This document shows, one piece after another, positions 54,273 to 62,809 of a stretch of 64,000 nt of DNA. Position 1 is the first letter of the stretch; the number at the start of each line of letters is the position of its first letter. This stretch comes from JASLBX01 sp036373915 (lineage in GTDB: Bacteria; Actinomycetota; Actinomycetes; Jiangellales; Jiangellaceae), in contig DASUUU010000110.1 in assembly GCA_036373915.1 (NCBI GenBank), forward strand, positions 16,728 through 80,727. Reading direction: 5' to 3'. Position numbers and translations under genes: made by a program. The notes under the pieces were generated by a model. That model was not told where the DNA came from and ran no database searches. It was given only the letters and a program-made list of their open reading frames with translations.

Positions 54273-54742
54273 GCCGGGACTCCCTTCGACTCGCTAGCCG
54301 CCGCCCGGATGGCCTTGACGATGTTGACGTATCCGGTGCAGCGGCACAGGTTGCCGGAGATCGCCCATCGGACGTCGTCCTCGGACGGGTCCGGGTTGGA
54401 CTCGAGCAGGTGCGTACCCACGAGCATCATCGCCGGCGTGCAGAACCCACATTGCAGGCCGTGCTCGGCCTTGAACGCCTTCTGCATCGCGCTCAGCTCA
54501 CCGTTGGAACGCAGCCCTTCAACGGTGGTGATGCTCCGGCCGTCGGCCTGGACGGCGAACACGGTGCAGGACTTGACCGGAGTGCCGTCGAGGAGGACGG
54601 TGCACACCCCACAGCTGGTGGTGTCGCAGCCGATGTGGGTGCCGGTCAGGCCGAGCTGCGTGCGGATGAAGTCGGCCAGCAGCACTCGCGGCTCGACATC
54701 GGCGGTCCGCTCGGCTCCGTTGACAGTAACAGTGATCTTCAC
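54269..54742 (-). CDS. coxS: Carbon monoxide dehydrogenase iron-sulfur subunit CoxS
   Basis: A 157-aa two-cluster protein. The ferredoxin-like cluster has IGCDTTSCGVCTVLLDG plus Cys in PVKSC, and the second cluster has QCGFCTPAMM and GNLCRCTGY. It relays electrons from the molybdenum site to the FAD of CoxM. It has a normal start MKITVTVNGAERTADVEPRV, nine bases after the coxM stop. It overlaps coxL by four bases. Confidence 0.95.
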   Translation of the reverse strand: MKITVTVNGAERTADVEPRVLLADFIRTQLGLTGTHIGCDTTSCGVCTVLLDGTPVKSCTVFAVQADGRSITTVEGLRSNGELSAMQKAFKAEHGLQCGFCTPAMMLVGTHLLESNPDPSEDDVRWAISGNLCRCTGYVNIVKAIRAAASESKGVPA

Positions 54743-54751
54743 GGGCCCTCC

Positions 54752-55636
54752 TCAGGCGGGTACGACCTGGCCGGCGGCCTGGGTTGCTGCTTCGGTCAGC
54801 CCACGTCGGACGAATGTGCTGACAACCGAGCGCTTGTACTCGGCGGTGCCTCGAACGTCGGTCCGCGGGTCGGCCGCCGCCGCCGCCAGCTCTCCCGCTT
54901 CGGCGAACAGCTCCTCGCCCGGAAGCTGGCCGATGAGTGCGCTCTCGGCCTCGGTCGCCTTGATGTTCTTCGAGCCGACGCCGGTGAGAGCGATGCCGGC
55001 CTGCCCGATCCGGTCGCCGTCGAGCTGTAGGTGGATGGCCACGCCGACGGTCGCATAGTCGCCGACCTTGCGCTCCAGTTTCAGGTAGGTGCCGCCGGCC
55101 GGGCCGGAGTAGCGCGGCACCCGCACCTCGGTGAGCACCTCGTCGGGCTCCAGTGCGCTGGTGAACAGGTCGACGAACAGCTCGGTCACGGGAATGGTCC
55201 GCGCGCCGCGGCTGCTGCTGACGGCCACGACCTCCGCACCGCACGCGAGCATCACCGAACCCCAGTCGCCCTGCGGATCGGCGTGTGCCAGCGACCCTCC
55301 GACGGTGCCCAGGTTGCGGACCACGGGGTCGGCGATCCACGGTGCGGCGGCCGCCATGGTGTGGTTCTCGGCCCGGACCAGATCGGCGTTGACAACATCG
55401 TTGTGCCGGGTCAGAGCGCCGACGACGAGGTGACCATCCGAGACGCTGATACCAGAAAGGCCCGGAATTCGGTTGATGTCGACGAGTTTCGTGGGGGTGG
55501 CCAGCCGAAGCTTCATCATAGGGATCAAGCTCTGTCCACCGGCGAGGATCTTGGTGTCCTCATCGCCCTCGGACAGCGTCGCGAGGGCCTCATCGAGCGT
55601 GCGAACTGCGACGTAGTCGAACGCCGCTGGGTACAT
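54752..55636 (-). CDS. coxM: Carbon monoxide dehydrogenase FAD-binding subunit CoxM
   Basis: A 294-aa flavoprotein subunit passing electrons from the iron-sulfur clusters to quinone. FAD motifs AGGQSLIPMMKLRL near residue 32 and GTVGGSLAHADPQGDW near residue 110 are intact. GGGAGG lies four bases before the ATG. It is the first gene of the M-S-L-F-D-E operon. The 77-bp gap upstream (55637-55713) should contain the promoter. It carries a 9-bp palindrome ACGGTCCGT at 55656-55664 that may be an operator. Confidence 0.93.
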   Translation of the reverse strand: MYPAAFDYVAVRTLDEALATLSEGDEDTKILAGGQSLIPMMKLRLATPTKLVDINRIPGLSGISVSDGHLVVGALTRHNDVVNADLVRAENHTMAAAAPWIADPVVRNLGTVGGSLAHADPQGDWGSVMLACGAEVVAVSSSRGARTIPVTELFVDLFTSALEPDEVLTEVRVPRYSGPAGGTYLKLERKVGDYATVGVAIHLQLDGDRIGQAGIALTGVGSKNIKATEAESALIGQLPGEELFAEAGELAAAAADPRTDVRGTAEYKRSVVSTFVRRGLTEAATQAAGQVVPA

Positions 55637-55713
55637 GGCGCCTCCCGCTCGTGCAACGGTCCGTCATTGCGACAAACACGTGCACAAAGAGCCTACGGTT
55701 CAAAGGGCGGGCG

Positions 55714-57036
55714 TCAAGATGTCCCGGGGCAATTCGTACGCCGGCGTGACGTCCGCGCCGCGCGGAGCGCCGCCGCACCGGCCAGGTAGGCCACCACGGC
55801 GGCCGGCGGCAGCCCGCCTGGCCCGTGGTAAGCACGGCCGGCGAGGGCGACACCCATCAGCCCGCCGAGCACGGCTGCCGACCCGAACCCGATCAAGGCG
55901 GTACGCGCCCGGCCGGGTGGCATCGGTGCGAGCGTGGGGCGGCGCAGTTCGATCCGGCCGAACAGCGCAACCAGGCCCAGGAGCACCACCAGCGTGGCGG
56001 CCAGCCACGGGACCCGCCACCACAGCCAGGCGGCCGAATCCACGGGTGGTTGGGCCATCAGGCCCGTCGGGTAGACGATCGCCCCGGCGACCGCCGCGGC
56101 CGTCATGTGCCACACGAATACGGTGAGCACAACCGAGTTCACGGCGACCACCACCGTCCAGGGGCCAGGGCGCGCAAGCCACCGGGCGGCCGTGGGGCGG
56201 ATCAGCAGCACCAGGCCGACCTGCGTCGCCGCCAGCGCCAGCAGGCCCAGGCTGGGCGGATTGGTGTTGCCGCCCACCATCCGCACCTCGTACGGCCCCA
56301 GAGTCGTGAGCAGCACCAGCGTGGCGGCCGAGCCGATGGTCCAGGCCAGCAGCGCCACCCGCCGGGTGGGCAATAGGCCGGCCCGCCAGCACATGCCCAC
56401 CTGGTACACGGCGAGCCACCCGATCAGGTAGGTGCTCTCGCCCACGTAGGGCAGGTCGAGTCCCATCCTCAGCAGGTCGGCGAGGGCCACCCAGGCCAGC
56501 AGCGCACCCGGCACCCAGAGCCCGGCGCGGCGATGCAGCGCATACATCCACGGCGTCAGCACCACCATGGCCAGGTAGGCGAGCATGAACCACAGCGGGA
56601 TGGACGCCAGCCAGGTCGCCGTGCCGACCAGGTCCGCCGGCACGCCTGCGAGCCTGGCGACCAGGGCGGCGGCGGGCACGGCGACGAACAGCGCAGTCAC
56701 GGGTCGGAGGAGACGATCGGTACGGGTCAGAAGCCAGTCGGTCGAGCCGCCGCGGGTCGCGTGGTAGGAACGAAGGGACGCGCTGTTCGCGTAGCCGCCG
56801 ACGACGAAGAACACCGGCATCACCTGGAACAGCCACGTCACCGGTTGCGCCCACGGCAGGTCGTTCAGCGCGTTGCGCCCCGAGAGCCGACCGTCCTGGT
56901 AGGTCACCGAGATGGCCAGCCAGTGGCCCAGAACCACCAGGCAGATCGCCACCGCCCGGAGCAGGTCGACAAGCCGTTCGCGATCCGCGGGCGTACGCGC
57001 CGCCCGCTCCCGCACGGCAGCGACTACTTCAGACAT
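55714..57036 (-). CDS. Acyltransferase 3 family membrane protein
   Basis: A 440-aa integral membrane protein with about ten hydrophobic helices. The active-site histidine is in AICLVVLGHWLAI, and VMPVFFVVGGYANSASL is a family motif. Such enzymes O-acylate cell-surface polysaccharides, glycolipids or peptidoglycan. The substrate is unknown. The start at ATG 57036 is chosen because an upstream open frame reads back antisense to the divergent gene. It is 77 bp upstream of coxM on the same strand and could be read through into it. Confidence 0.86.
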   Translation of the reverse strand: MSEVVAAVRERAARTPADRERLVDLLRAVAICLVVLGHWLAISVTYQDGRLSGRNALNDLPWAQPVTWLFQVMPVFFVVGGYANSASLRSYHATRGGSTDWLLTRTDRLLRPVTALFVAVPAAALVARLAGVPADLVGTATWLASIPLWFMLAYLAMVVLTPWMYALHRRAGLWVPGALLAWVALADLLRMGLDLPYVGESTYLIGWLAVYQVGMCWRAGLLPTRRVALLAWTIGSAATLVLLTTLGPYEVRMVGGNTNPPSLGLLALAATQVGLVLLIRPTAARWLARPGPWTVVVAVNSVVLTVFVWHMTAAAVAGAIVYPTGLMAQPPVDSAAWLWWRVPWLAATLVVLLGLVALFGRIELRRPTLAPMPPGRARTALIGFGSAAVLGGLMGVALAGRAYHGPGGLPPAAVVAYLAGAAALRAARTSRRRTNCPGTS

Positions 57037-57085
57037 CGTCGCATCGATCCCTCGCGCCTCTCGATCGTACCGGCGAGAGCAGCCT

Positions 57086-58750
57086 ATGGTTGCGATCATG
57101 CGTGTGCACCGTCCACGGGATCTTTCCGCCGAAGAGATCGGCTTTCGCCCCCAGCGTCCCGTTCCCTGGCTGAACCCGGGCCTGCTCGTCGGCACCGGAG
57201 TGCGAGTCAGCCTGGCCTACGCCCTCGGCGGGTATCTCGACAAGAGGGAACTCCAGGCGGCCCTGCCAGCTGTATCGTTCCAGCACACCGGTGCCGACGA
57301 GCTCTGGCTCGACTTCACCGCCGACGGCGGAGACGGCTTCGACGCCACCTACTCGGTCGCCTACCTGCTCGGCCGGCCGAGCTTGCAGGTCGACGGCATC
57401 GAGTTGCCACGCGGCCGGATACTGGTGCTCGGCGGCGACCAGGTGTACCCGACGGCGTCCGCGCGGATGTACGAGGACCGATGGAAAGGCCCGTACCGTG
57501 CCGCGCTGCCCAAGCCACAGCCGGACTCCCCCACGATCTACGCGTTGCCCGGCAACCACGACTGGTATGACGGGCTCACTTCGTTCCTGCGGCTCTTCGC
57601 GCAGGAGGACACGATCGGCGGCTGGCGCACGGCCCAGCACCGCAGCTACTTCGCCCTCGAACTGCCGCATCGCTGGTGGCTGCTGGCCATCGACATCCAG
57701 CTCGACTCCTACGTGGACGAGCCGCAGCTGGACTACTTCCGCGGCGTGGCGGAGCGGCTCGACCCACAAGACCGGATCATCCTCGTGGCCGCCCGGCCGT
57801 CATGGGCGATGACCCACGAGTATCCCGACGCGTACGACAACGTGGACTACTTCATCCGCACCGTCATCGAGCCGACCGGAGCCCGGGTTCCCCTGCTGCT
57901 TGCCGGCGATCACCATCATTACGCCAGGTACGCAGGGCCCGGGCCGGACGGCTCCGGGCGTACTCTCATCACGGCCGGTCTTGGCGGGGCCTACGTGTCC
58001 AGCACCGCCCACCTGCCCGACGAGCTGTCCGCACCAGCCGAGCGCACCATCGTTCGCGCTGCCAGCGAGCCCAGGACCTACCGGCTGCACACCACCTATC
58101 CCGACCAGTCGGCCTGCCGCCGGCTGGCCTGGCAGATCTTCACCCGCCTGCCGTTGCGAAACCCGGGATTCCCGCTGCTGCTCGGGTTCATGCAGACGCT
58201 GCTCATGCTCGCCCTGCTCACCGCCGACGGCCGATGGCTTAACGCGCCGATCGGGTTCGCCGTCGCCGCCGTCCTCGGCGGCACCTACCTGTTCGCCGTC
58301 CTCATGGGCCGGCGCGGATGGCGGCACCGGATAGCCGGTGTGCTCCACGCGGTCCCCCACGTGTTGCTGGGCGTGGCCGGCGCCGCGGTATGGACCCGGT
58401 TGCCGTTCATGGATGCACCACCGCCATGGGGAACGCTGCTGGCCTTCGTCCTGTACCTCCCGGTCATCGGCATTCTCGACACCTGGATCGTGGCGGCATA
58501 CCTACTGATCGCCAGCCGGTTCGGCGTCAACGTCAACGAGTTGCACGCGGGCCTGGCCGTCGACGATTTCAAGGGGTTCCTGCGGCTGCGGATCGGCGCC
58601 GACGGGACCCTGACCGTCTTCCCGATCGGCGTCGACCGCGTGGCGCGGCGCTGGCGAGCCGATCCGGAGGCTGCGGCGGGAGCCCCGTGGATCGTCCCGG
58701 ACGAGGCCCTGCGCACCCGACTCATCGAGCCGCCGATTGCGGTGCGGTAG
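57086..58750 (+). CDS. Metallophosphoesterase with C-terminal membrane domain
   Basis: A 554-aa protein. The N-terminal calcineurin-like phosphoesterase domain (about 90-340) shows VLGGDQVYP, ALPGNHDWYDGL (metal-binding Asn-His-Asp), and LLAGDHHHYARYAGPG. A C-terminal region (about 380-520) has four or five hydrophobic helices (for example FPLLLGFMQTLLMLALL and FAVAAVLGGTYLFAVLMG), and a soluble tail follows. Phosphatase substrate unknown. ATG at 57086 and ATG at 57098 both fit; the former is taken. It is divergent from the acyltransferase, and its 3' end overlaps that of the regulator by 29 bp. Confidence 0.82.
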   Translation: MVAIMRVHRPRDLSAEEIGFRPQRPVPWLNPGLLVGTGVRVSLAYALGGYLDKRELQAALPAVSFQHTGADELWLDFTADGGDGFDATYSVAYLLGRPSLQVDGIELPRGRILVLGGDQVYPTASARMYEDRWKGPYRAALPKPQPDSPTIYALPGNHDWYDGLTSFLRLFAQEDTIGGWRTAQHRSYFALELPHRWWLLAIDIQLDSYVDEPQLDYFRGVAERLDPQDRIILVAARPSWAMTHEYPDAYDNVDYFIRTVIEPTGARVPLLLAGDHHHYARYAGPGPDGSGRTLITAGLGGAYVSSTAHLPDELSAPAERTIVRAASEPRTYRLHTTYPDQSACRRLAWQIFTRLPLRNPGFPLLLGFMQTLLMLALLTADGRWLNAPIGFAVAAVLGGTYLFAVLMGRRGWRHRIAGVLHAVPHVLLGVAGAAVWTRLPFMDAPPPWGTLLAFVLYLPVIGILDTWIVAAYLLIASRFGVNVNELHAGLAVDDFKGFLRLRIGADGTLTVFPIGVDRVARRWRADPEAAAGAPWIVPDEALRTRLIEPPIAVR

Positions 58751-61700
58751 CCGGGTACGGTGCCGCCTCGACCCCTATCTGCTCGAGCTGTCGGGCGTAA
58801 AGCCGGTACCGGCGTCGCGCCTCGCCATGGCGGCCCTGCGCCGCAAGCAGGCTCACCAGTTCGAGATGCGCCGGCTCATCGTAGGGATCGCGTTCGAGAA
58901 TCCGGAGCAGGTAGCGGGCTCGGGCTTCGTCGCCGCGGGTGAGTTCGGCCAGTCGGCGAGCGATGTCCAGGTAGGTCAACCGCGCCTTCTCCCGCAGGTC
59001 GACCGCCCAGTCAGCGTACGGGTCCTCCTCAAACACGTCACCGGCGTAAGCCAGTTCGGCGGCCTCCAGGTACGGCAGCGCTGCGCCGGCCGAACCCCGC
59101 TTCACCAACGACAAGCCCGCGGTCGCGTCGACGAGGAAGCGGTTCACATCGATTTCCACGTTCTGGAGATTGATCGCGTCGCCGTCGGCTCGAACGTAGT
59201 GGTCCGCGGGGTGTTCGTGGTTGGGATCGAGCACATTGCGGACGGTGGACAGCGCCACCGAAAGCCGATTTCCGGTGCGGACGGGATCTTCGCCGGGCCA
59301 GAGCAGCTCGAGCAACTGCTCACGATGTATCGGCCGCCCGCCCCGGCAGACCAAGATCTTGAGCAGCTCACGTGCCTTCCGCGACTGCCATGCCGACGTG
59401 GGCACGATCTCGCCGCGCCTCGTCACGGTGAACCCGCCCAGACAGGTGATCGAGATGTCCGATGCCGGCTGCTGCTCCTTGAGCCGGCCGATCAAGGCGT
59501 GGGCCGCTGCGGCGATGTCGCGGGCGCCCAACTCCTGCGCCTTCCGGGCCGCCTCGGCGGCCATCGCCAGCGCACGTCTTACGTCCGGCTCCAGCCGAGC
59601 AAGCAGCAGCGTCGCCCGGGCCTCGCCGATGGGGTTGTCCAGCTCGCGCCAGAGTTCGAGCGCGTCCTGCGCAGGACTTCGATCCTCGCGGGCTTCGGCC
59701 ATCACCTCGTACACATCGGCCAGGTCCACCCGATCGTGTTGCTCCTCGGCCTCGAGAGCGGCCTGCTGAGCGAGCGTCACCGCGCCCTCCGGATCTCCGT
59801 CGGCAATCCGCACCCGGGCGCCCACCACGAGCGCGTGCGCGTGGTCGAGCGATGCCCCCGCATGCACGGCCTGCTCGGCCAGCGCCCGGGCCGATTCGGG
59901 GTCGTCCAGTACGGCGACGCTGGCCAGGCCGGCCAGTGCCGGTACCAGACCCTGAACGTCCCCGACCTCCTCGGATAGCTCCATCGCGCGCTGGAACGCC
60001 GCCCGAGCGCTGGTTCGGTCGCCGCGGAGCAGGTGGACCTGACCCAGTGCACTATTCGGATAGGACGCCATCGAAGAGCCCAGTCGGTCGAACACTGCTC
60101 GAGCCGCTTCGAGCTCGACCCTGGCTTCGTCGAGCCTGCCGAGGGCCAGCAGCGCCTCGCCGCGGTTGTTCAGCGCGAGCGCCCGGAACGTCGCGACCCC
60201 CGCCAGCTCCGCCAGCCGGACTGCGACCTCCGCCTCGACGAGCGCACCCGGTGCATCACCCTCCTCCAGGTGCTGGCTGGACCGGTTGGCGTGGATACGA
60301 ACCAGTTGGAGCACATCATGGGCGGCCGAAGCGTGATCGAGCGCCCGTAGGTAATGGGCGTCGTTGGCCGCCCTGTCACCGTCCAGGGCCGCGAGCATCC
60401 CGAGCACCGTGTGTGCACCTGCCAACGCCTTGTGGTCACCGGCTTGACGAGCAGCCGCCAGTGCGCGTCCCGCCAGAACACGGCACCGTTCGACGTCGCC
60501 CCGCAACCAATGCGCGCTGGCCGACCAGGCCAGCAACATCGCCCTGGCCGGCAAGTCCTCGTCGTGAGTGTTGCCGCGTTCGTAGGCCTCGATCGCGTCG
60601 GTCAGCTCGCCGCGAAGGTAGTGCAGCAAGCCGATGCGCCAGGCCACGCGCGCCGGCAGCGCACCGTCGCCGGCAGCGGCCCGGTAGTGCGCCAGCGCGG
60701 TTTCCCACCGGCCCTGCATCAGCCCGGCGTCCCCGACCAGAACCTCGATGGACCGGCTTCTCGATTCGGCCGGCAGCACATCGGCAGCGGCCAGCACGAT
60801 GTTCGCGGCTCCGTTCTCGACGAGCATGTGACCGTGCGCGATCAGGAGCCGGGCACACCAGTCGGCGTCGGCCAGCTTCACGGCGTAGGACAGTGCCTGG
60901 GCATACTCGCCCGTCGCTTCATGCCAGCGCGCCGCGGCGGCTCGGATATGCCGTACCCGCTTCGGCTCCAGCGGCCGGTAGTGCGCCAGGTACGACCGGA
61001 ACAGCGGGCGCAGCACCATCCGTCCGGGCTGGAATCCGGGCAACGGCTCGAGGTACACGCCACGGCTGGTGAGCCTTGCGAACGTCTTGTCCGCATCGCC
61101 GATGCCGGTAGCCGCCGCGATCGCCGGTTCGATCTCGTCGAGAACCTGCGCACGGTCCAGGAGGGCGAGCACCTCGACCGGTTCGCTGCCGATCACCTCG
61201 TCGGCCATGTACCTCAGCAGCAATCCGTGCGGCTCGCGGAGCGCGTCCACTACCGCGCCGCGCTCGGCGGGCTTCGCGGCGGCCAGCGCCTCCGCTGCTA
61301 ACCGGACGGCGACCGGCCAGCCTCCGGTGAGCCGATGTATCTCGGCCGCGAGCGGCTCGTCGCCTTCGCCTACCGTCCGCCCAACGAGCTCGGCCGTCTC
61401 GGCTTCGGTGAACGCGAGGTCGGTGGCGGTGATCTCAGTGGCCTCGCCGTGTGCTACGAGACGAGCGGTTCGGAACGCAGGATGCTCCCGGCCCGCCACG
61501 ACGATGTGCAGGGAACTCGGCGAATGCCGCACCAGGCCATCGATGAGCACGGCCGACAGCGGCGCCACCGCCACCTCGTCGACGTCGTCGAGAATGAGGA
61601 CGGTCTGGCGGCGCAACGCGCGGTCCAGGGCCTCGGCCATCCCGGCGGCGATCGCCGAGACGCCGGCATCCTCGTCGACGTCGTACCCGGGCATCCGGCT

Positions 61701-61979
61701 GGCCGCCAGCAGCATGTCGGCCGACAGGTCTGGAATCGGCACGCGCAGTGCATCGACCAGCTGCCTGGCGAGGGCGCCGGGCCGGCGGCAGTCCGGACCC
61801 AGCGTCAGCCAGGCAGTCGGCCGCGACCGCGTCCAGGAACGCAGGAGGGTCGTCTTGCCGTATCCGGCGCCGGCCACCAGCACGGTCAACCGTCCGGCGA
61901 CGGCAGCTTCGTCCAGCCGCGCGAGCAGCCGGGGCCGGCTGATCTCGCCGTTCAGCGTCGCTGAGCTGGACCTACCCAC
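58722..61979 (-). CDS. Large MalT/SARP-like transcriptional activator (ATPase, TPR, OmpR-type wHTH and BTAD)
   Basis: A 1085-aa regulator. An ATPase domain with Walker A AGAGYGKTTLL (residues 36-46) and Walker B VLILDDVDEV (about 127-137) is followed by several TPR-like repeats (about 400-830). Next come a winged-helix DNA-binding domain (about 845-940; ITCLGGFTVTRRGE, QSRKARELLKILVCRGG) and a bacterial transcriptional activation domain. It combines STAND-type and SARP features. GTG at 61979 is chosen with GGAGG upstream. On the same strand it follows xdhC, mocA and a 61-aa gene, so it may control, or be controlled with, CO dehydrogenase maturation. Confidence 0.86.
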   Translation of the reverse strand: MGRSSSATLNGEISRPRLLARLDEAAVAGRLTVLVAGAGYGKTTLLRSWTRSRPTAWLTLGPDCRRPGALARQLVDALRVPIPDLSADMLLAASRMPGYDVDEDAGVSAIAAGMAEALDRALRRQTVLILDDVDEVAVAPLSAVLIDGLVRHSPSSLHIVVAGREHPAFRTARLVAHGEATEITATDLAFTEAETAELVGRTVGEGDEPLAAEIHRLTGGWPVAVRLAAEALAAAKPAERGAVVDALREPHGLLLRYMADEVIGSEPVEVLALLDRAQVLDEIEPAIAAATGIGDADKTFARLTSRGVYLEPLPGFQPGRMVLRPLFRSYLAHYRPLEPKRVRHIRAAAARWHEATGEYAQALSYAVKLADADWCARLLIAHGHMLVENGAANIVLAAADVLPAESRSRSIEVLVGDAGLMQGRWETALAHYRAAAGDGALPARVAWRIGLLHYLRGELTDAIEAYERGNTHDEDLPARAMLLAWSASAHWLRGDVERCRVLAGRALAAARQAGDHKALAGAHTVLGMLAALDGDRAANDAHYLRALDHASAAHDVLQLVRIHANRSSQHLEEGDAPGALVEAEVAVRLAELAGVATFRALALNNRGEALLALGRLDEARVELEAARAVFDRLGSSMASYPNSALGQVHLLRGDRTSARAAFQRAMELSEEVGDVQGLVPALAGLASVAVLDDPESARALAEQAVHAGASLDHAHALVVGARVRIADGDPEGAVTLAQQAALEAEEQHDRVDLADVYEVMAEAREDRSPAQDALELWRELDNPIGEARATLLLARLEPDVRRALAMAAEAARKAQELGARDIAAAAHALIGRLKEQQPASDISITCLGGFTVTRRGEIVPTSAWQSRKARELLKILVCRGGRPIHREQLLELLWPGEDPVRTGNRLSVALSTVRNVLDPNHEHPADHYVRADGDAINLQNVEIDVNRFLVDATAGLSLVKRGSAGAALPYLEAAELAYAGDVFEEDPYADWAVDLREKARLTYLDIARRLAELTRGDEARARYLLRILERDPYDEPAHLELVSLLAAQGRHGEARRRYRLYARQLEQIGVEAAPYPATAPQSAAR

Positions 61980-62034
61980 CTGACCTCCGGGAGATCGACG
62001 CCACCTGGACGCGATTGTCGCACTTCTCCACTGG

Positions 62035-62220
62035 TCAGTGGGTGAGTTCCTCGGCGATCCCCTGCCCCCCAAGGGGATCGACGAGGAAGGCGAACAGTTC
62101 CTCGGCTGATCTGAAGATCATCGATTCACCACTCGCCACTTGGGACACGACCCCCCGAAGCCGTTCTGGCTCATCCTCCCCGGCTGGGAAGACCCGCACT
62201 ACGAACGTGTCCACCGGCAT
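62035..62220 (-). CDS. Conserved small protein, 61 aa
   Basis: A 61-aa protein with start MPVDTFVVRVFPAGEDEPERLRG and the FRSAEELFAFLVDP segment. Similar short proteins are found beside large LuxR/SARP-type regulators in actinobacteria (general knowledge, family name not recalled). The start is ATG with AGGGGG six bases upstream. It lies 28 bp after mocA and 55 bp before the regulator on the same strand. No known domain. It is too short to judge by composition alone, but its placement and ribosome site favour a real gene. Confidence 0.7.
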   Translation of the reverse strand: MPVDTFVVRVFPAGEDEPERLRGVVSQVASGESMIFRSAEELFAFLVDPLGGQGIAEELTH

Positions 62221-62248
62221 AGCTTGCCCCCTGGCCCTTAAACTCGGC

Positions 62249-62809
62249 TTAAGCCCACCGCTCCGGAAGGGCCTCCGGTACGTCGACGTCGGCCGGATCG
62301 CCGGTCCCGGTGCAATCCACTTCCACCACATCGGTGCGTCCGGCCAGGTAGGCCCGCGCACCAACGTCTCCCTTCGCCGCCGCCACGATGGCCGGCCAGT
62401 GCTCGCGGCCGAGCAACACCGGGTGGCCGCGCCGGCCGTCGTAGGTCGCCACCGCGAGTTGCGCCCCGGCCCGGTGCGCGGACCAGACCCGCAGCACGGC
62501 TTCGGCGCCGAGCCACGGGGTGTCCACCAACACCACTACAGCGGCCGTCGCGTCGTCCGGCATGGCGGCGAGCCCGTGCCGGAGCGACGATCCCATGCCG
62601 CTCGCCCAGTCGTCGTTGTGGACCACGCTCGCGCCTGCGATCTGCAGGGTGAGCGCGCCGGATACCACGACCACCGGTTCACACCCGCCGGCCGCCAGTA
62701 CCTCGACGGCCCGGTCCACCAGCCGGACTCCGCCGACCGTGAGATCGGCCTTGGGCCGGCCGAAGCGCGACCCCCCGCCCGCCGCCAGAACCAGCCCGCC
62801 GACGGTCAC
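62249..62809 (-). CDS. Molybdenum cofactor nucleotidyltransferase-like protein (MocA/MobA type)
   Basis: A 186-aa protein with the MobA/MocA nucleotide-binding signature GLVLAAGGGSRFGRPKADL at the N-terminus and the VVVLVDTPWLGAEAVL acidic motif. In the molybdenum hydroxylase context it would transfer CMP to molybdopterin to make the cytosine dinucleotide cofactor used by CO dehydrogenase. It overlaps the upstream xdhC by four bases. Weak similarity to other sugar nucleotidyltransferases exists, but the neighbour favours MocA. Confidence 0.86.
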   Translation of the reverse strand: MTVGGLVLAAGGGSRFGRPKADLTVGGVRLVDRAVEVLAAGGCEPVVVVSGALTLQIAGASVVHNDDWASGMGSSLRHGLAAMPDDATAAVVVLVDTPWLGAEAVLRVWSAHRAGAQLAVATYDGRRGHPVLLGREHWPAIVAAAKGDVGARAYLAGRTDVVEVDCTGTGDPADVDVPEALPERWA

